Below, one piece after another: positions 1-11,339 of a stretch of DNA of 64,000 nucleotides (positions are counted from its first letter, which is position 1; each line of letters starts with the position of its first letter). The notes under the pieces are model-generated. The model saw only the letters and a program-made list of their open reading frames with translations, had not been told where the DNA came from and ran no database searches. The position numbers and the translations under genes are program-made. Origin of the DNA: Acarospora socialis (lineage: Eukaryota; Ascomycota; Lecanoromycetes; Acarosporales; Acarosporaceae); assembly GCA_025617375.2 (NCBI GenBank), contig JAMYGW020000006.1, positions 1,245,001 to 1,309,000 of the forward strand, read 5' to 3'.

Positions 1-449
1 AGATGGTATTGGTGCTTCCGCAGCTGTGATGGAAAGATTGACAGCTAACGTTCGAAACAGATGGCTCCGGTTGGCTGCAGGTTCGCTCTGGAAGCCTCGA
101 AGGCGTCGTGCCCGCCGCATACGTTGAGCTGATCCCAGCATCTACACCCACCCTCTCCGACCGACCGGGATCTACATACTCAAACTCATCCGCGTCGCTG
201 GCCGGAAGCATGAGCACTACGGGGAAAAAGAAAGGGCCTGCCGTGGCACCGAAAAGGGGAGCCAAGAAGCTGAACTACGTAGTCGCCTTATATGATTATG
301 AAGCCCGAAGCGATGCCGAGTGGAGCATCACCGAAGGTGAACGGTTCGTACTCATCAACAAAGACTCCGGGGATGGCTGGGCGGATGTGGAGAAGGGCGG
401 GCATGTGAAGAGCGTGCCCGCCAACTATATCCAAGAAGTTTCACATTGA
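1..449 (+). CDS. BZZ1: SH3-domain protein, Bzz1-like, 3' end (partial)
   Basis: This is the C-terminal end of a gene that starts outside the window. Bases 1-5 end one exon. An intron runs 6-60 (GTATTG donor, GCTAAC branch site, AAACAG acceptor). The last exon is 61-449. It first reads the end of one SH3 domain (DGSGWLQVRSGSLEGVVPAA, then YVEL), then a low-complexity Ser/Lys linker, then a complete second SH3 domain with the ALYDYEA motif, the DGWADVE turn and the VPANYI end. Two C-terminal SH3 domains joined by a short basic linker fit Bzz1, an F-BAR protein that activates Las17/WASP actin assembly at endocytic sites (family knowledge). The F-BAR part lies outside, so another double-SH3 protein remains possible. 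Confidence 0.75.
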
Positions 450-1407
450 GGGTTATTGACGCACGGTCTGATTGCGAGGGCGTTGAGTATGGGGCAGCAA
501 TCATCGCAGGATAGTACCCTGGCGCAGGCGTCCCGAGCGGTTCCCATTTTGATTTGTTACGTCGTTCAGGAGAAAGACAACCTATAAGGTTTCGACATCT
601 TGGGGGCCTCCAGCCATGAACTAGCGTTGCTGTGTATCGAAACTGTTCCAGTCACTGCTGACCATTTGGAAAGGTGTTGACCGGTAGATGAGCAAGGTCC
701 TGCAATAAGGGGCCTCCAATTGCTCGATTCTCTTTCTCCAGGTATTCGTGTAAAAGACATAACCAGATCCTGTATGGCCAGCAGTTCTGGCGTCATGCGG
801 TTATGATGATACATGTAGAGAAGAACGAAACAACTAATTAATGAACATACATGGAAGTCCCTCTTATCAATGGCGATGGTAACCTTGGCTTCAAGTACAA
901 ATTAAACCTGAAAGTCTGCAGTCTCATATAGATCATATTCATGTTACAGGTGATGGCACCTCAGGCCGGTGTATCAAAATAGAGGGGCAAATGGCAGGCG
1001 TGATCCGTGGTTCGTTTATAATGCTGACGAACCCCCTTGAATATTACTCCATCAGGTTTAGTTTGACGCCACTGCCAATATTTGCCGAGACTCCCCTGTC
1101 TCCTTTTCTTCAGGCCTCTGCTATCTTCCAACCCTTTTTCTTCTGTTTCGTTCCTGCCACTTTTCTTGCTGATCAACGACTTCTTTCGCCATTCAACAAT
1201 CGACTCTCGTTTACCGATTGTTTTGCACCTTCTTCTAAGATCTTCTAATTAAATCAACCATCTTTGCCAGTCTCTCACTCTCTCGGGACTGTAAATTCAT
1301 TGTTTACCAAGCCTTGCGGATTCTCTCTTCCAAAGAATTAGCATCTCGACCACTTTGAGAACGTCTCGCTTTTTGGTAGCACAGGATTTATACTTAATTC
1401 TTCAACC
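450..1407. other. Intergenic region upstream of the GH72 gene
   Basis: No convincing gene is seen. The last 400 bases before the GH72 start are rich in C and T runs, as in many fungal promoters and 5' UTRs. Short open frames here lack splice partners or recognisable domains. Confidence 0.5.
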
Positions 1408-2924
1408 ATGAAGGGACTTGGAGCTGTCGTCTCCACATCGGTGGCTCTCGGAGCAGCCACTGCCATTGCTGCTGTGGCACCTTTAGCACCACGAGCAAAC
1501 AGCGTCCCTCAAGTCACTGTGAAGGGCAATGGTATGCTGTCCTCAATGCCCGGAACGAACGATCGCTGACTTGTGCAACAGCCTTCTTCGCAGGTGGGAA
1601 TCGGTTCTACATTCGTGGCGTTGACTATCAGCCTGGTAAGAGCTCTTCGAGTCGACAATTGTGCAGGAACACTATCTGACGGCCTGTCGTGTTGCAGGAG
1701 GATCCTCTAATGTTGCGGACCCAATTGCCGACGTCGCCGGCTGTAAACGAGACATTGCGGAATTCACCAAGCTTGGTATCAATACTGTCCGAGTGTACAC
1801 CGTCGACAATTCCAAGAACCACGATGAATGCATGAACGCACTCGCTGCTGCTGGCATCTACCTCGTGTTGGACGTAAACACCCCGAAATACTCATTGAAC
1901 CGAGCCGACCCCAAAACCTCATACAACGACGTCTACCTTCAAAACGTGTTCGCCACCATTGACGCCTTTGCCAAATATGACAACACTCTTGCTTTCTTCT
2001 CCGGTAACGAAGTGATCAACGACGATGCCTCGACTGCGGCCGCTCCATATGTGAAGGCGGTAACCCGTGACATGAGACAGTACATCGGGAATCGAAACTA
2101 CCGCAAGATCCCGGTCGGATACTCCGCCGCGGACGTCAACTCCAACCGGTTGGAGATGGCGCAATACATGAACTGTGGTACCGACGACGAGCGAAGTGAT
2201 TTCTTCGCCTTCAATGACTATTCCTGGTGCGACCCGTCTTCGTTCACGACTTCCGGCTGGGATCAGAAGGTGAAGAACTTTACCGGCTACAGTATTCCTC
2301 TCTTGTAAGCTCGACTACTTTTCAATCCATACAACATTGACGGTCGCGCTAACTTCCCCAAGTTTGTCCGAGTACGGATGCAACACCAACAAGCGTCAGT
2401 TCCAGGAAGTGGCTTCTTTATACTCCAAAGACATGACGAGCGTATACTCCGGTGGCCTCGTGTACGAGTACGTCGAGGAAGGATCCAAGTACGGCCTCGT
2501 AAAACTCAACGGCAACTCCGTCACCGAGCTGGACGATTTCAACGCCCTGAAGACTGCCTTCGCCGGCACCGCGAACCCACAAGGCGATGGCGGTTACAGC
2601 TCGAGTGGTGCTGCGAGCAAATGCCCCGCGAAATCCGCCACCTTCGAGGTCGACAGCGACGGCCTGCCCGCTATCCCTGAGCCCGCCAAGAAGTACATGA
2701 ACCAGGGCGCCGGTACCGGCGTCGGTCTGAGTGGACCTGGGTCTCAAACGGCCGGTACCGCCAGCTCCGGAACCGCCACTGCCGGCTCAGGCGCCGTGAC
2801 AGCCACCGGATCTCCCAAGAAGAGTGCTGCTGGTGCACTTCGCGCCCCTACTTTCAGCGTTACCCCTGTCGTTTGCGGTCTTGTCGTCGTGGCATCGTCT
2901 CTTCTCGGTGCGGCTCTCCTATAA
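1408..2924 (+). CDS. GH72 beta-1,3-glucanosyltransferase, GPI-anchored (Gas/Gel type)
   Basis: This enzyme cuts and rejoins beta-1,3-glucan chains at the cell surface. There are four exons (1408-1531, 1582-1635, 1698-2304, 2363-2924), all with GT-AG borders, giving 448 aa. The start is an ATG followed by a hydrophobic signal peptide. The family entry motif [12 protein letters not shown] is assembled across two introns. The acid/base Glu164 lies in SGNEVIND and the nucleophile Glu265 in FLSEYGC, itself created by the third splice. The conserved GLVYEY stretch follows. The C-terminus is a Ser/Thr/Gly-rich linker ending in a hydrophobic tail, as expected for a GPI signal. No cysteine-rich X8 (CBM43) module is present, so it belongs to the group without that domain. 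It stands alone, without operon-like partners. Confidence 0.95.
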
Positions 2925-3297
2925 GATATCACATTGACCTGGGTTGTCCTTTATAAGCCGTGTGTGGTGGGAAGGAAACTGTCACAGCACGCTATGGGTT
3001 CGGTTTCGAGGTATCATGTTATCTTATCGTTAATCGGCAAAGGATAGATAGAGTCGTATGTTTATTATCATCATTGTCGTCGTGGTTCCATGCGTGGTCG
3101 TTTTCAAATGGTGTTCATTGTACTTGATACACGCATGAGCTTGTAAGAGGAATGTATAGAGGGTGCATGGAGAGCCATGTCTAGTTCAGCATGCATCATA
3201 CTATCATAAGAGACCCTTGTTCATTTAGGATTGTTGTAAATAAAGCATTGTACTTTCCATCGACGACAGATCGAAATCTCAGGACATCACCAGGACC
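2925..3297. other. Convergent intergenic region
   Basis: This is the shared 3' side of the GH72 gene and the minus-strand gene that ends at 3298. It is AT-richer than the flanking exons. I see no gene in it. Confidence 0.5.
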
Positions 3298-4636
3298 TCA
3301 GCCCCACCTCTTCTCAATACCACCGCCGTCAAAATCCACCCACCTCCCCACACAGATCCTCCTGATTATCTCATCCGCACGCATCACCAACGCCCAGCCC
3401 CATCCGCCCTCCCGTTCCGACAAGCACAGCCACCGTCTCCCATTCCCGTCCGCATCCCATCTCCCACCCCAGATTCCAGCCCCGACTCCACTCCCCTCCC
3501 ACCCCGCCAACGCCTCCCTATCCCTCTCAACCTCCACAATCACCCTCTCAACCTCCCCCCTCGCAGCTCGCACCTCCTCCTCCTCCCCATCACCGCCCAA
3601 TCCCCAACACCCATCCAGCAAGAAACGGGCACAGAGCGCCTTCCTCCTGCTCCTCCTCCGCCACATCTCACCATCGAGTTCAGCAGCCACATGTCCCAGC
3701 AGACACAGGACATGCTCGATATTCCCTCTACACCTCGCCATCAACCCGTCCGAACCCTCCCTACTGCTGCTGCTGCTGCTGCTTCTGACACGAGCACCAT
3801 CCCGATCCCTCTGCACACCACCGTCCAAAACCAAAAGCCGCCGACGGATCCTCCCCATCCCCGACCGAACACCCCGAACACGCACCCGGCTCCGCCCCGC
3901 CCACCCGCTCGCGAAACCGGCTACGAAATCCAGACAGCCCGCGACGCTGATCTCTCCGGCCCCCCCTGACGGTGGCGTGCCTGCGTCGTCGAACCCCTCC
4001 ACGCCCTCGGACGCACGCTCCGGAAACGCACCCCACTTCGCGACGAAGCGGGCTATGCGCTTTGACGACACCGAGGGGCAGTCTTGGAGCGCGGCCAGGT
4101 CGTCGGCGGCGGTGTGGCTGCCGTGCATGCAGAGGCGGTGCAGGGCGTGGAGGCCGGCGGGCGAGTGGTCGAGGGTGGGGTGGAGGGAGAGGAGGATTTG
4201 GAGGATGCGGGCGTCGGTGAGGGCGGGGTGGGTGTTGGTGTTGGCGCGGGCGCTGGGGTCGTGGGGAAGTTGCGTGGGACGGCTGGAGGGGGTTTGGGCG
4301 GTTAGGAGGGTGGCGAGGAGGGTAGAGAGGGCGTCGAGGGTGGTGATCGTTTTGCGGGCGTTGGTGAGGGCGGTGGTGAGAGGATCGGGGATGGAGGATG
4401 GTGGGGGTTTGGTCGGTTGCCACGATTTGTTGGGTGGGTCGGTATAGTCGTGCCCTTGTGCGCCTGTTTGCGGTGTTTGTTCCGGCCTGTTCTCGTTGTG
4501 TTAGTGTTGGGTTCGAAGCTCGGTCGGGTAAGTCTTACATGTCCGATGTCGGGTTGGAGAGATCGTCGTATGAGAAGGGCGGAGTCGTAGCGCGATCTGG
4601 TGGAGGAGCCCATTTTGGCGGCCAGCTGTCTTCCAT
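3298..4636 (-). CDS. Hypothetical protein, 428 aa, unrecognised
   Basis: I do not recognise the family. Two exons are proposed: 4539-4636 and 3298-4486, with a 52-nt intron (GTAAGA donor, CACTAAC branch site, AACAG acceptor). The phase-2 join reads SNPTSD-M-PEQTPQ. The start ATG gives MEDSWPPKWAPPP. Upstream the same frame reaches a stop after about 40 codons. The first 60 residues are Pro-rich and probably disordered. A Leu-rich helical part follows (ALSTLLATLLTAQ, ARILQILLSLHPTLDH, GLHALHRLCMHG). The second half is Arg/Gly/Glu-rich with a run of seven serines coded by an AGC repeat near 3764-3783. The long plus-strand frame across the same bases is a Ser/Pro-rich mirror with no helix-like composition, so the minus strand is preferred. 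Confidence 0.6.
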
Positions 4637-5194
4637 ACATGCTGTTGAGATGGACGACTCTCGGGACTTGGCTGGTGTAGGGATGAGAGGGCCCGGTAGC
4701 CAGAGCGCGGGAATTGGAAGGTTTGGGGTAAAGGATGCGATTTGGGAGAGACGGCGTCAACGTCCATTGCGTGATGAGCTTGGACGGTCAAAGCTTGAGC
4801 TGTTGGAATATTATAACGATAGCTGTTGGTTTGTGAACGATGGAAGAACGAGATGGGTCGTTGCGCTGTTGTAGAGTTTATCAAATACATCGTAAGATGA
4901 GAAAGTTTAGACAATGTTTCTTTCAGGCGACTTGAGATGCTCAGTATGGAATAGAATAATTGGATAACAGACCGGATCTTAGGGTTCGTCTATATTCGGC
5001 CGATATAGGCTTAGTGCGATGGTGTCAGACTGTTCGGGATTAGTGGAGTTGGTAATCCGATGTGTAACAGTGAAGCTTGACCATTAGCGGAGAGCGTCAC
5101 GATATCTGGCTTATTTTCAAATCCATTAGTAGGAAGGGTTCTCGTGTTGAATTGAATGCGAGGCAGCGATGATTGAATTATAAGATTCATAGGT
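4637..5194. other. Intergenic region
   Basis: This holds the promoter side of the 428-aa gene and the 3' flank of the GT8 gene, both on the minus strand. No further gene is supported. Confidence 0.45.
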
Positions 5195-6426
5195 CTAAAA
5201 TCCATCCTCGATGCCCTGGCTTTTCTCATCTGCCAGCCTCTGCTGATTGGTAGCCCACCACCATCTATGCGACTCTTGCGTTGGGTTTCCGGGGCTTTCA
5301 TCCCATGGCTTTGGACTTAGTATGTAATGAATATTCTTGACCTCATCGTCCCTCCATATCGGAGCATGCACATCCTTCCATCTTAGAGTCTTCAATGCAT
5401 TATAGATGTACGGCAAGGGGAGCCAGCGGTTTGCGAAAAGATCGGATAGAAGTGACTGGTCGGCAAATTCATAGTCCTCGATGGCAGAGGATGTCGACAG
5501 ATGTTTAAGTATGGCGTTGTATATGGCATCACTAGGGTTGACGACTTGGAGGCCTCCGTTGACCATGGCTAAGCCTGCTGTAGGTGGCGCCCCATACCTC
5601 TGAGCTGCATCGGGATCTGCATGTTGACTTGTGAATGCACAGTTGGCCGGAATCCTGTCGATTGCGTTAGTGCTAATCTTATACCGGCCACTGAGCTTAT
5701 CACGCTCTCGTGGGTAATCTGGATGTGCTTAGTAGTCCCTTCCCCATCAAAATAATAATGTGCGAATATGAGATTTGAGGGAAGGGTCATCCGTCGCCGT
5801 TGGCGTAGATGCGAAGGCATCGGGAACCAGGCGTAGGCTGCGGCGCAAATTGTTGGACGCATAAAAGGGGACTGACCAGTCTTTGGGATAGTGCGGTTTC
5901 TTGAGAGGATTGCATACGCAAGCATGACTGGCAGCAAAGACTCTATTCCCCTTGCCCTCCAGACTCGGTGGATCGAGCTCTAGTTCCATCAATTCGTCCA
6001 TGTTCTTCTGCACCATCATATCACTATCGAGTTGTACAACCCTATCATACTCGACCAGCGAGAAAGGTGTAAGTTTGCTCCAGCAGTCATAGAAGCGAGT
6101 ATCATTGCTGTAGTCCTTGTGTATCGACGGGAGGAGGTATTTGACCCGCTTCTTTGGGATTTCGCGACTGTCTAGGGCTTGATGGCCCTCTTGAGGGAAG
6201 GTATCCGTGTAGAGAGCGACGAGAGGATATTTCGATTTATGCTTCTTCAATGAGTAGTCGAGAGTCAACAGGCCGGAGAGGTATTTGGTGTTTGTAATGA
6301 GAGTCGTCCAAACTAGACATGTGATGTCGATTGTCAGCTTCAACGACTTTCGGTTGCGGGGAATGATAGGGTACCTTTACTCGACCCTACAGCTCGGACC
6401 TTGTCTAGATTTGATGAATCTGCCAT
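5195..6426 (-). CDS. Family 8 glycosyltransferase (glycogenin/galactinol-synthase-like)
   Basis: This should be a retaining sugar transferase using a nucleotide sugar. There are three exons (6375-6426, 5877-6312, 5195-5654), giving 315 aa. The first intron is 62 nt and the second 222 nt. The joins restore family sequence: SSK-VWTTLITNTKYLSGLL and KDW-IPANCAFTSQHADP. The metal-binding DSD motif is at residues 113-115 (VVQLDSDMMV), and the NGGLQVVNPS motif follows in exon 3. No signal peptide or membrane segment is seen, so the protein is probably cytosolic. Fungal GT8 proteins of this size are usually annotated only by family, and the acceptor cannot be told from sequence. Confidence 0.9.
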
Positions 6427-6785
6427 GATATGATAACTCTATAGGATGTAGAAAGGATGAACGTCATGGGTGAAATTTCCAAGGTCTGGGCCATCGGAGT
6501 TATTTTCTGTCTTTATGTGCATATCGATCTCCCGCTTTTAATGCAGGGTCGGCCGCTAAGGTTGTTAGGTTTGCACCGCCTCCCGCAGGAGTTTCGGCCT
6601 TGTTGGTCTACTTCCTTCTTTACAGCCATGATGTCAATTAGGGCGTTCTCGCTCGTGCCTAGTTGTTGCCATGTAGGGTGTTTGTGAAGTGTGGGTTGTG
6701 TTGTGGTGTTCTTGCTTAGTGCGCAGACTTCGTCCATGAGCCTTGACAGCTTGTGCTCTTATACAGGCACAATCATCGAGACCAC
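6427..6785. other. Intergenic region between two minus-strand genes
   Basis: This is the promoter side of the GT8 gene and the 3' flank of the PAH-domain gene. Nothing else is recognised. Confidence 0.4.
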
Positions 6786-7522
6786 CTACTTGCTACTCAA
6801 CTCACTACCTCGCTGAAGAGCCCAGTACCGCTCTATCAAATCTGGCTCCCCTTCCAGCAACTTGATGACATGAACATGTGTGTCAGTCCCCTGCTCTAGG
6901 TTTCGCCAGTCTGTAAAACTTATACGCAAAAACTCCTCATACTTTCCCGGATGCCCTTTGAAGCGCTCCTATGGAACGCGGAAAAGTCAGCTTGCTTTCC
7001 CCAATGCCATGGCCAAGAGGATAGGTTGTTTATATACCTCAACGTCCTTTACGAATGCAGTAGCCTCCTCCATGCTGAGACCACCAGGATTGCGCTTCTG
7101 TGTGATAAGGCCGGTCAGCCTGCAGAGTTGCGCCTTTGCGGCTACCTGCTCTGCATGGGAGCTGGTTGGTGCTTCGAGGAAGGCTGAAAACATGCTCCTC
7201 AATTGACCTTGACCCATGAACAGGTCGTTCATTTGTGTTTGCACTTGACCGATTGGTATCTCCTCCCACATGAATTTCAGCAGTAACTGATTGAATTGTT
7301 GCTCCGCGCCTGGGGCGGACTCGGAGAGTTGAGCCTTAAAATCGATCTTAGCCGGAATGCATGCAACAGCGAGGGCTATGGGAACCAGTGTCAAGCCGAC
7401 AAGACACCTACCCTAACATCATCCTGTAGTCTCTGGCCCTCCAGGAACTGGCTCGCCTCGTCGCTGGCGAGAAAGGGTCCGATCGCGTCATGGAGCAGTT
7501 GGGCATTCTGATCGTTAGACAT
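6786..7522 (-). CDS. Small protein with one PAH-like (paired amphipathic helix) repeat
   Basis: There are three exons (7412-7522, 7038-7346, 6786-6968), all phase 0, with introns of 65 and 69 nt, giving 200 aa. The C-terminal 60 residues follow the PAH pattern: FKGHPGKYEEFLRI, then a spacer, then HVHVIKLLEGEPDLIERYW. PAH repeats are the helical docking domains of the Sin3 co-repressor. The central part (about 40-135) is mainly helical with no known motif. Full Sin3 has three or four PAH repeats and a histone-deacetylase interaction domain. Here a single repeat stands alone, so this could be a transcription-associated adaptor or an unrelated helical protein. No signal peptide is present. Confidence 0.65.
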
Positions 7523-8385
7523 GATATAGATTTGTACGTATATGCCTCTACAATAATTTCGAGATTGACGGTTGGTTAGATGAATAGAATCGGAGGTAAC
7601 AGAGCTACCCGGCTCATAGGAAACAACAAGCCCTTTGTAGTTCTGGACATGTAAGCAACACCCTTCCCCCGAAGGGGCTGAAGGGGCTGTGCACTACTCG
7701 TAGCATGTCCATAAATAGACGGCCATGATCTTGTCGCACGAAACCCTCGAACAGATTTGTTGGTTAGAATCTGTAGCATCCTCAATATACTTACCTTACC
7801 TAGTCGGTGGCTTTCAGCTTTCCCGACCCTCAAAAGCAGTTAGTTCGCCAAGTACGGAAGCCGGAGCGGTAATCCTTGACATGTTAGGGTACGAGTAGCT
7901 TCATCCTCCATTATTGCTGCAATACGTGGCTCAAGCTTCTACTTCACAGCTCCACATCAGACAGAGGTCGTTCAGACCCTGTGTAACGTTTTTGATTCCA
8001 CGTTGTAGCACTTTGTCAATATCATCTGGGACCGGAATGTTGCTCTGTTGAGCGCAAAGGTCAAAGACATCGAAGGATAGAGCACTTTGTTACTAGCAAT
8101 AGAAAGAAGTTGACTTTCGAGGATCTAAACCAATCAAAAAGAACGACTAAACACCGTATCCCTTCATTTCCGCCTGTCATCGGGGCCATCTGAACCAAGT
8201 CACTTGCTCAAACATCTTGTCCGCACTGGAGCCTTGTCAGCTTCGATGATACAAAGGAGTACTAGAGCAACATACACTTTCCCAAGACCGTTCATCAGAA
8301 AAGAGGGGCCGTCTAGCCAACACATTTGCCGCTATTTGGGTCGGCTCTGCTCCAAGGTCAGTGTCTAAAGCGCAAACACGGTTGA
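7523..8385. other. Intergenic region
   Basis: Short frames at 7576-7833 on the minus strand lack domain signal or convincing splice continuation. I see no gene. Confidence 0.4.
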
Positions 8386-8801
8386 TCACAACTGGTAGGA
8401 CCCCCACCTGTACTTCCAGTTCCCGTAGCTGGTCTCCCCACCATACTGGCATTTGATCTGCTTAAACATGCCGTCTTGACATTCTGCTGAAGTGATGGAT
8501 CTGCCCATTTTGTCGTCACCAATATGCTATGGAGATGTCAGCAAAACCCACTCCTCTGAAGGCTGCGCTGGGTTCATGTATTTACCGTGAGACTGAATTC
8601 CCATTTGACCCCCCGATTGTCTACGACACATTGATAACGTGTCTCGTGGTAAGTGTATGCGGCCGCCAGATAGTTGCAGATTGTTGGGACAAGGGGCGAA
8701 ATAGCACCACTGTCTGTGGCTGGGCCTGATTTCCAGCAGCTGACCGCATTGGTGGAGGCAGCAGCGCTCAGGGCAAGAACGACAAGGTGAGAGAACTGCA
8801 T
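8386..8801 (-). CDS. Small secreted cysteine-containing protein (effector-like)
   Basis: Two exons (8586-8801 and 8386-8526) are joined in phase 0 across a 59-nt intron, giving 118 aa. The start ATG opens a clear signal peptide (MQFSHLVVLALSAAASTNA). The predicted mature protein of about 98 residues has five cysteines (SCW, TICN, YQCV, AECQ, IKCQ) and ends KYRWGSYQL. Short length, a leader and several Cys but no known enzyme motif are typical of fungal secreted effectors or small antimicrobial-type proteins. No family is recognised. It lies head to head, 1.57 kb away, with another secreted Cys-containing gene that starts at 10368. Confidence 0.75.
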
Positions 8802-10367
8802 GTTGAAGTGTCAAGGCTGATGGGTAATTGATCGTATTGAATGGATTTGAATATTGAACTGTCAGATGGAAAGTGTTGTGTAAATATTGTCGGGGCTTGC
8901 TCTGCTCTCGTGGTTGATGGTGATGATGAGTATGAATTCAAGCAGTGCAGACGACCATACTTATATTCATGATCAAGACAGGCACACCCGGATCGAGCTG
9001 AGGGTGCTGGATGCCCGCAGACGACATTTGCGTCTCTTGATTCTGCTAGTATAGAGATCTCTCCGTTGGACCGACAGCCTCTGTTGGTGTTGGTGGAATT
9101 GTAGATCGTCATCCTCAGCTGAAATCAGCCCTAATATCAAAGCACCTATAAATTGATAGCACAGCCATGTTTCAAACTTGCTCGCTGACTGAATCTGCCC
9201 ATTCCTGTGTTTCGAGAATAGGCTGTATAGGAGATGCATGAGTATGGATCCCACAATGATTGTCTCTAACATGGTGACAAGTCCCTGTTGGCATGTCACT
9301 CAGCTTGGTGCATTGCGCAATCCTCAGGCTGAGCGAGCCCATGCAACACATTGAAGTATTGATAGAAGCCAAGGCTTGGCGGTTTCTAACGAATAGGTCA
9401 GTCCCAATCCGTAGCTCACCAAACCGCACTAAAATCTCGGAGTATTACCTTTATTATACTCGCCAAGTCCACCGAGGCTATGCGTACGACACTGCGGGCT
9501 GCTGGTTGCATATGCTAAAATGACTAATATAGTTCTGAATTCTTGGTTTCTCATACAAATTGTGTCTGTGCCATCAGGAGTAGCGGATTTTTCAGATGCA
9601 ACCAGTGTCGTGACCCCTGTAAGCTTACTGTACGCTTGCAACTTCATCTCCCTGATCTTTGCTTCGCCTTGTACTAATATTACTCCTCATTAATGTTACA
9701 TTCACTATCAATGCAATCCTTCGTGTTCCATCTTAGATGGTACAACTTGAAGAAGGCACACCTGAATTTCCTACTACCCCGCTGATCTATCTATTCCCAC
9801 ACAGGTAGAAGGAAGTGAAGAGACTAAGCTACCATTCTTGCTCCTTGGCAGGGGCTGGGACTGAAATGCGTCTACCTAGTGCTGACCCTATGTCTATGTA
9901 GAGAGAGGGCATCGCGGTCCTCATCTGATCATGTTCTCTGTTACATTGATCCTTCCCTCCACACTTCCTTTTGTTTGTTGGCTATGTTGGTATAGACAGG
10001 AGCCATTGCATGTTTCACCCGTTGTAATGATTTCAGCTTCACGTCGATGTCCATTACGGCAGTAAGCACAGCCCATCACAACAGTCGGTTGCTCATCCTC
10101 CTGCAGTTGCAAATTGGGGCCATGAAACTCAGCTGAAGCCAACAGCCCAGCGGAAGTGCTAGCACTCCTAATCCATTCTGCTACACGGTTTATCTGTCGT
10201 TGACAATGCCTATATAACTGGCTTCAACCGGAACTTCTAGCTCTCCTTACCAGAACAACATCTTAACCCTACCAAGAAAGTCATTGACACCTACTCTTTT
10301 CAAGCAGTCTCTTCAAATACGTAACATATCTCGTCTTCTCAGATTGTTCAAAAGCCACCAAATCACC
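8802..10367. other. 1.57-kb divergent intergenic region between two secreted-protein genes
   Basis: This region must carry both promoters. Minus-strand pieces at 8973-9299 and 9429-9647 translate to a hydrophobic stretch (ETIIVGSILMHLLYSLFSKH) and a short leader-like piece, but I could not join them into a plausible spliced gene. They may be a decayed membrane-protein gene. The last 150 bases before 10368 contain CTATATAAC, TATA-like, about 155 bases upstream of the ATG. Confidence 0.35.
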
Positions 10368-11061
10368 ATGAAGACTATCTCCATCTACGCCGTCATGGCG
10401 ATTCTAGCTCTGGGAGAGGTGAACGCTGCAGCGACGCCCAAAGCAGAATACCACGTCGTTCAGGATACCCCGTTCGGTCCAGTCTACTCAAGCGTCGCTC
10501 CCAAAGTTCGCCGCGATGAAGATAGCTTCCATCCAGTTGGACATAACGCCGACGGCACCGTTTATTCAAACTCGCCCTCTGCCTACGCTTTGTTCAAACG
10601 CGACAACCCCTATACACCTGTTCCCCAGTCTGATGTGGTGGCTTATATCAACGAGCAGTAGGGCACCTATTGAACGGGTCAGAGAGGAGACACTTACCCT
10701 GCTATAGTGGTCTTCAACCAGATGGTAGCATCGCCAAGCGCGACGAGCCTCTTGAGAAACGCGACTTCGCGGCGTGTGTAAGCACTGATTCATCTCAAGT
10801 TTGATTGCCAAAGACTGACGAGGGATCCGTACTGCAGGTAGCATGCGTGGCAGCTTGTGGACTTCTACAAAACGGGATTCACCTTTTGAGTGTTTCACAA
10901 CAGGTTCAATTGTAAGCGTCCTACCAAGCTTGCAACGATGTCTATTGTACTAATTGCTCGGTAGTTGTCTTGGAAACTGCGCTCTACAAGGGGCTTGCAC
11001 TGACTGGTTCCGGACAAGGTATGTCAGGGATTACGGCAATGTGTTCCCACCGCAGGCATAA
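10368..11061 (+). CDS. Secreted Cys-containing protein with repeated kexin-type KR-D sites
   Basis: Four exons are proposed (10368-10657, 10708-10777, 10838-10911, 10965-11061) with introns of 50, 60 and 53 nt and canonical borders, giving 176 aa. The signal peptide is MKTISIYAVMAILALGEVNA. Dibasic residues followed by Asp recur at KVRRDED, ALFKRDNP, SIAKRDEP and LEKRDFAAC, with short loosely repeated segments between them (GPVYSSVAP, GTVYSNSP, DGSIAK). The C-terminal part after the last site holds the cysteines (ACVACVAACG, FCLGNCALQGACTDWF). This is the layout of a pro-protein cut by Kex2 in the Golgi. The first splice restores YINE-HGLQPDGSIAKRD, strong support for the intron. The 3' end could instead include one more intron after 11012. 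Confidence 0.6.
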
Positions 11062-11339
11062 GCGCAGCGTTCATATTCGCATGTCTCTTCGATCTCTGAG
11101 AGAGAAGCTGTTGGAGAATGTGGACGGAATGCAGCTTGGAGCTGCTATTTCAATGTTGCCGTTGGTTGATTTACAATCCTGTTGCCTGCATTTCATTCTA
11201 CTATCTTTGAAGCAATTGCTATCTGCTGTTGAATTGCTGCATGACGATCCCTTTTGGTTTTCTTAAATCCTTGTCAGAATACAAAGCCACAGATTATACA
11301 CGCTGATTCCATGTTATCGTCTATCCTCAAAATGGTTGT

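Noticed and set aside
3191-4447. A 418-codon plus-strand open frame
   Set aside because: It mirrors the minus-strand 428-aa model, is almost all Ser, Pro, Arg and Leu, has no fold-like segments and needs no splicing only because the DNA is GC-rich. The minus strand gives a spliced, better balanced protein.
8973-9647. Possible spliced membrane-protein gene on the minus strand
   Set aside because: A hydrophobic stretch is visible, but no combination of GT-AG sites gave a continuous frame from a start. Kept only as a note in the intergenic entry.
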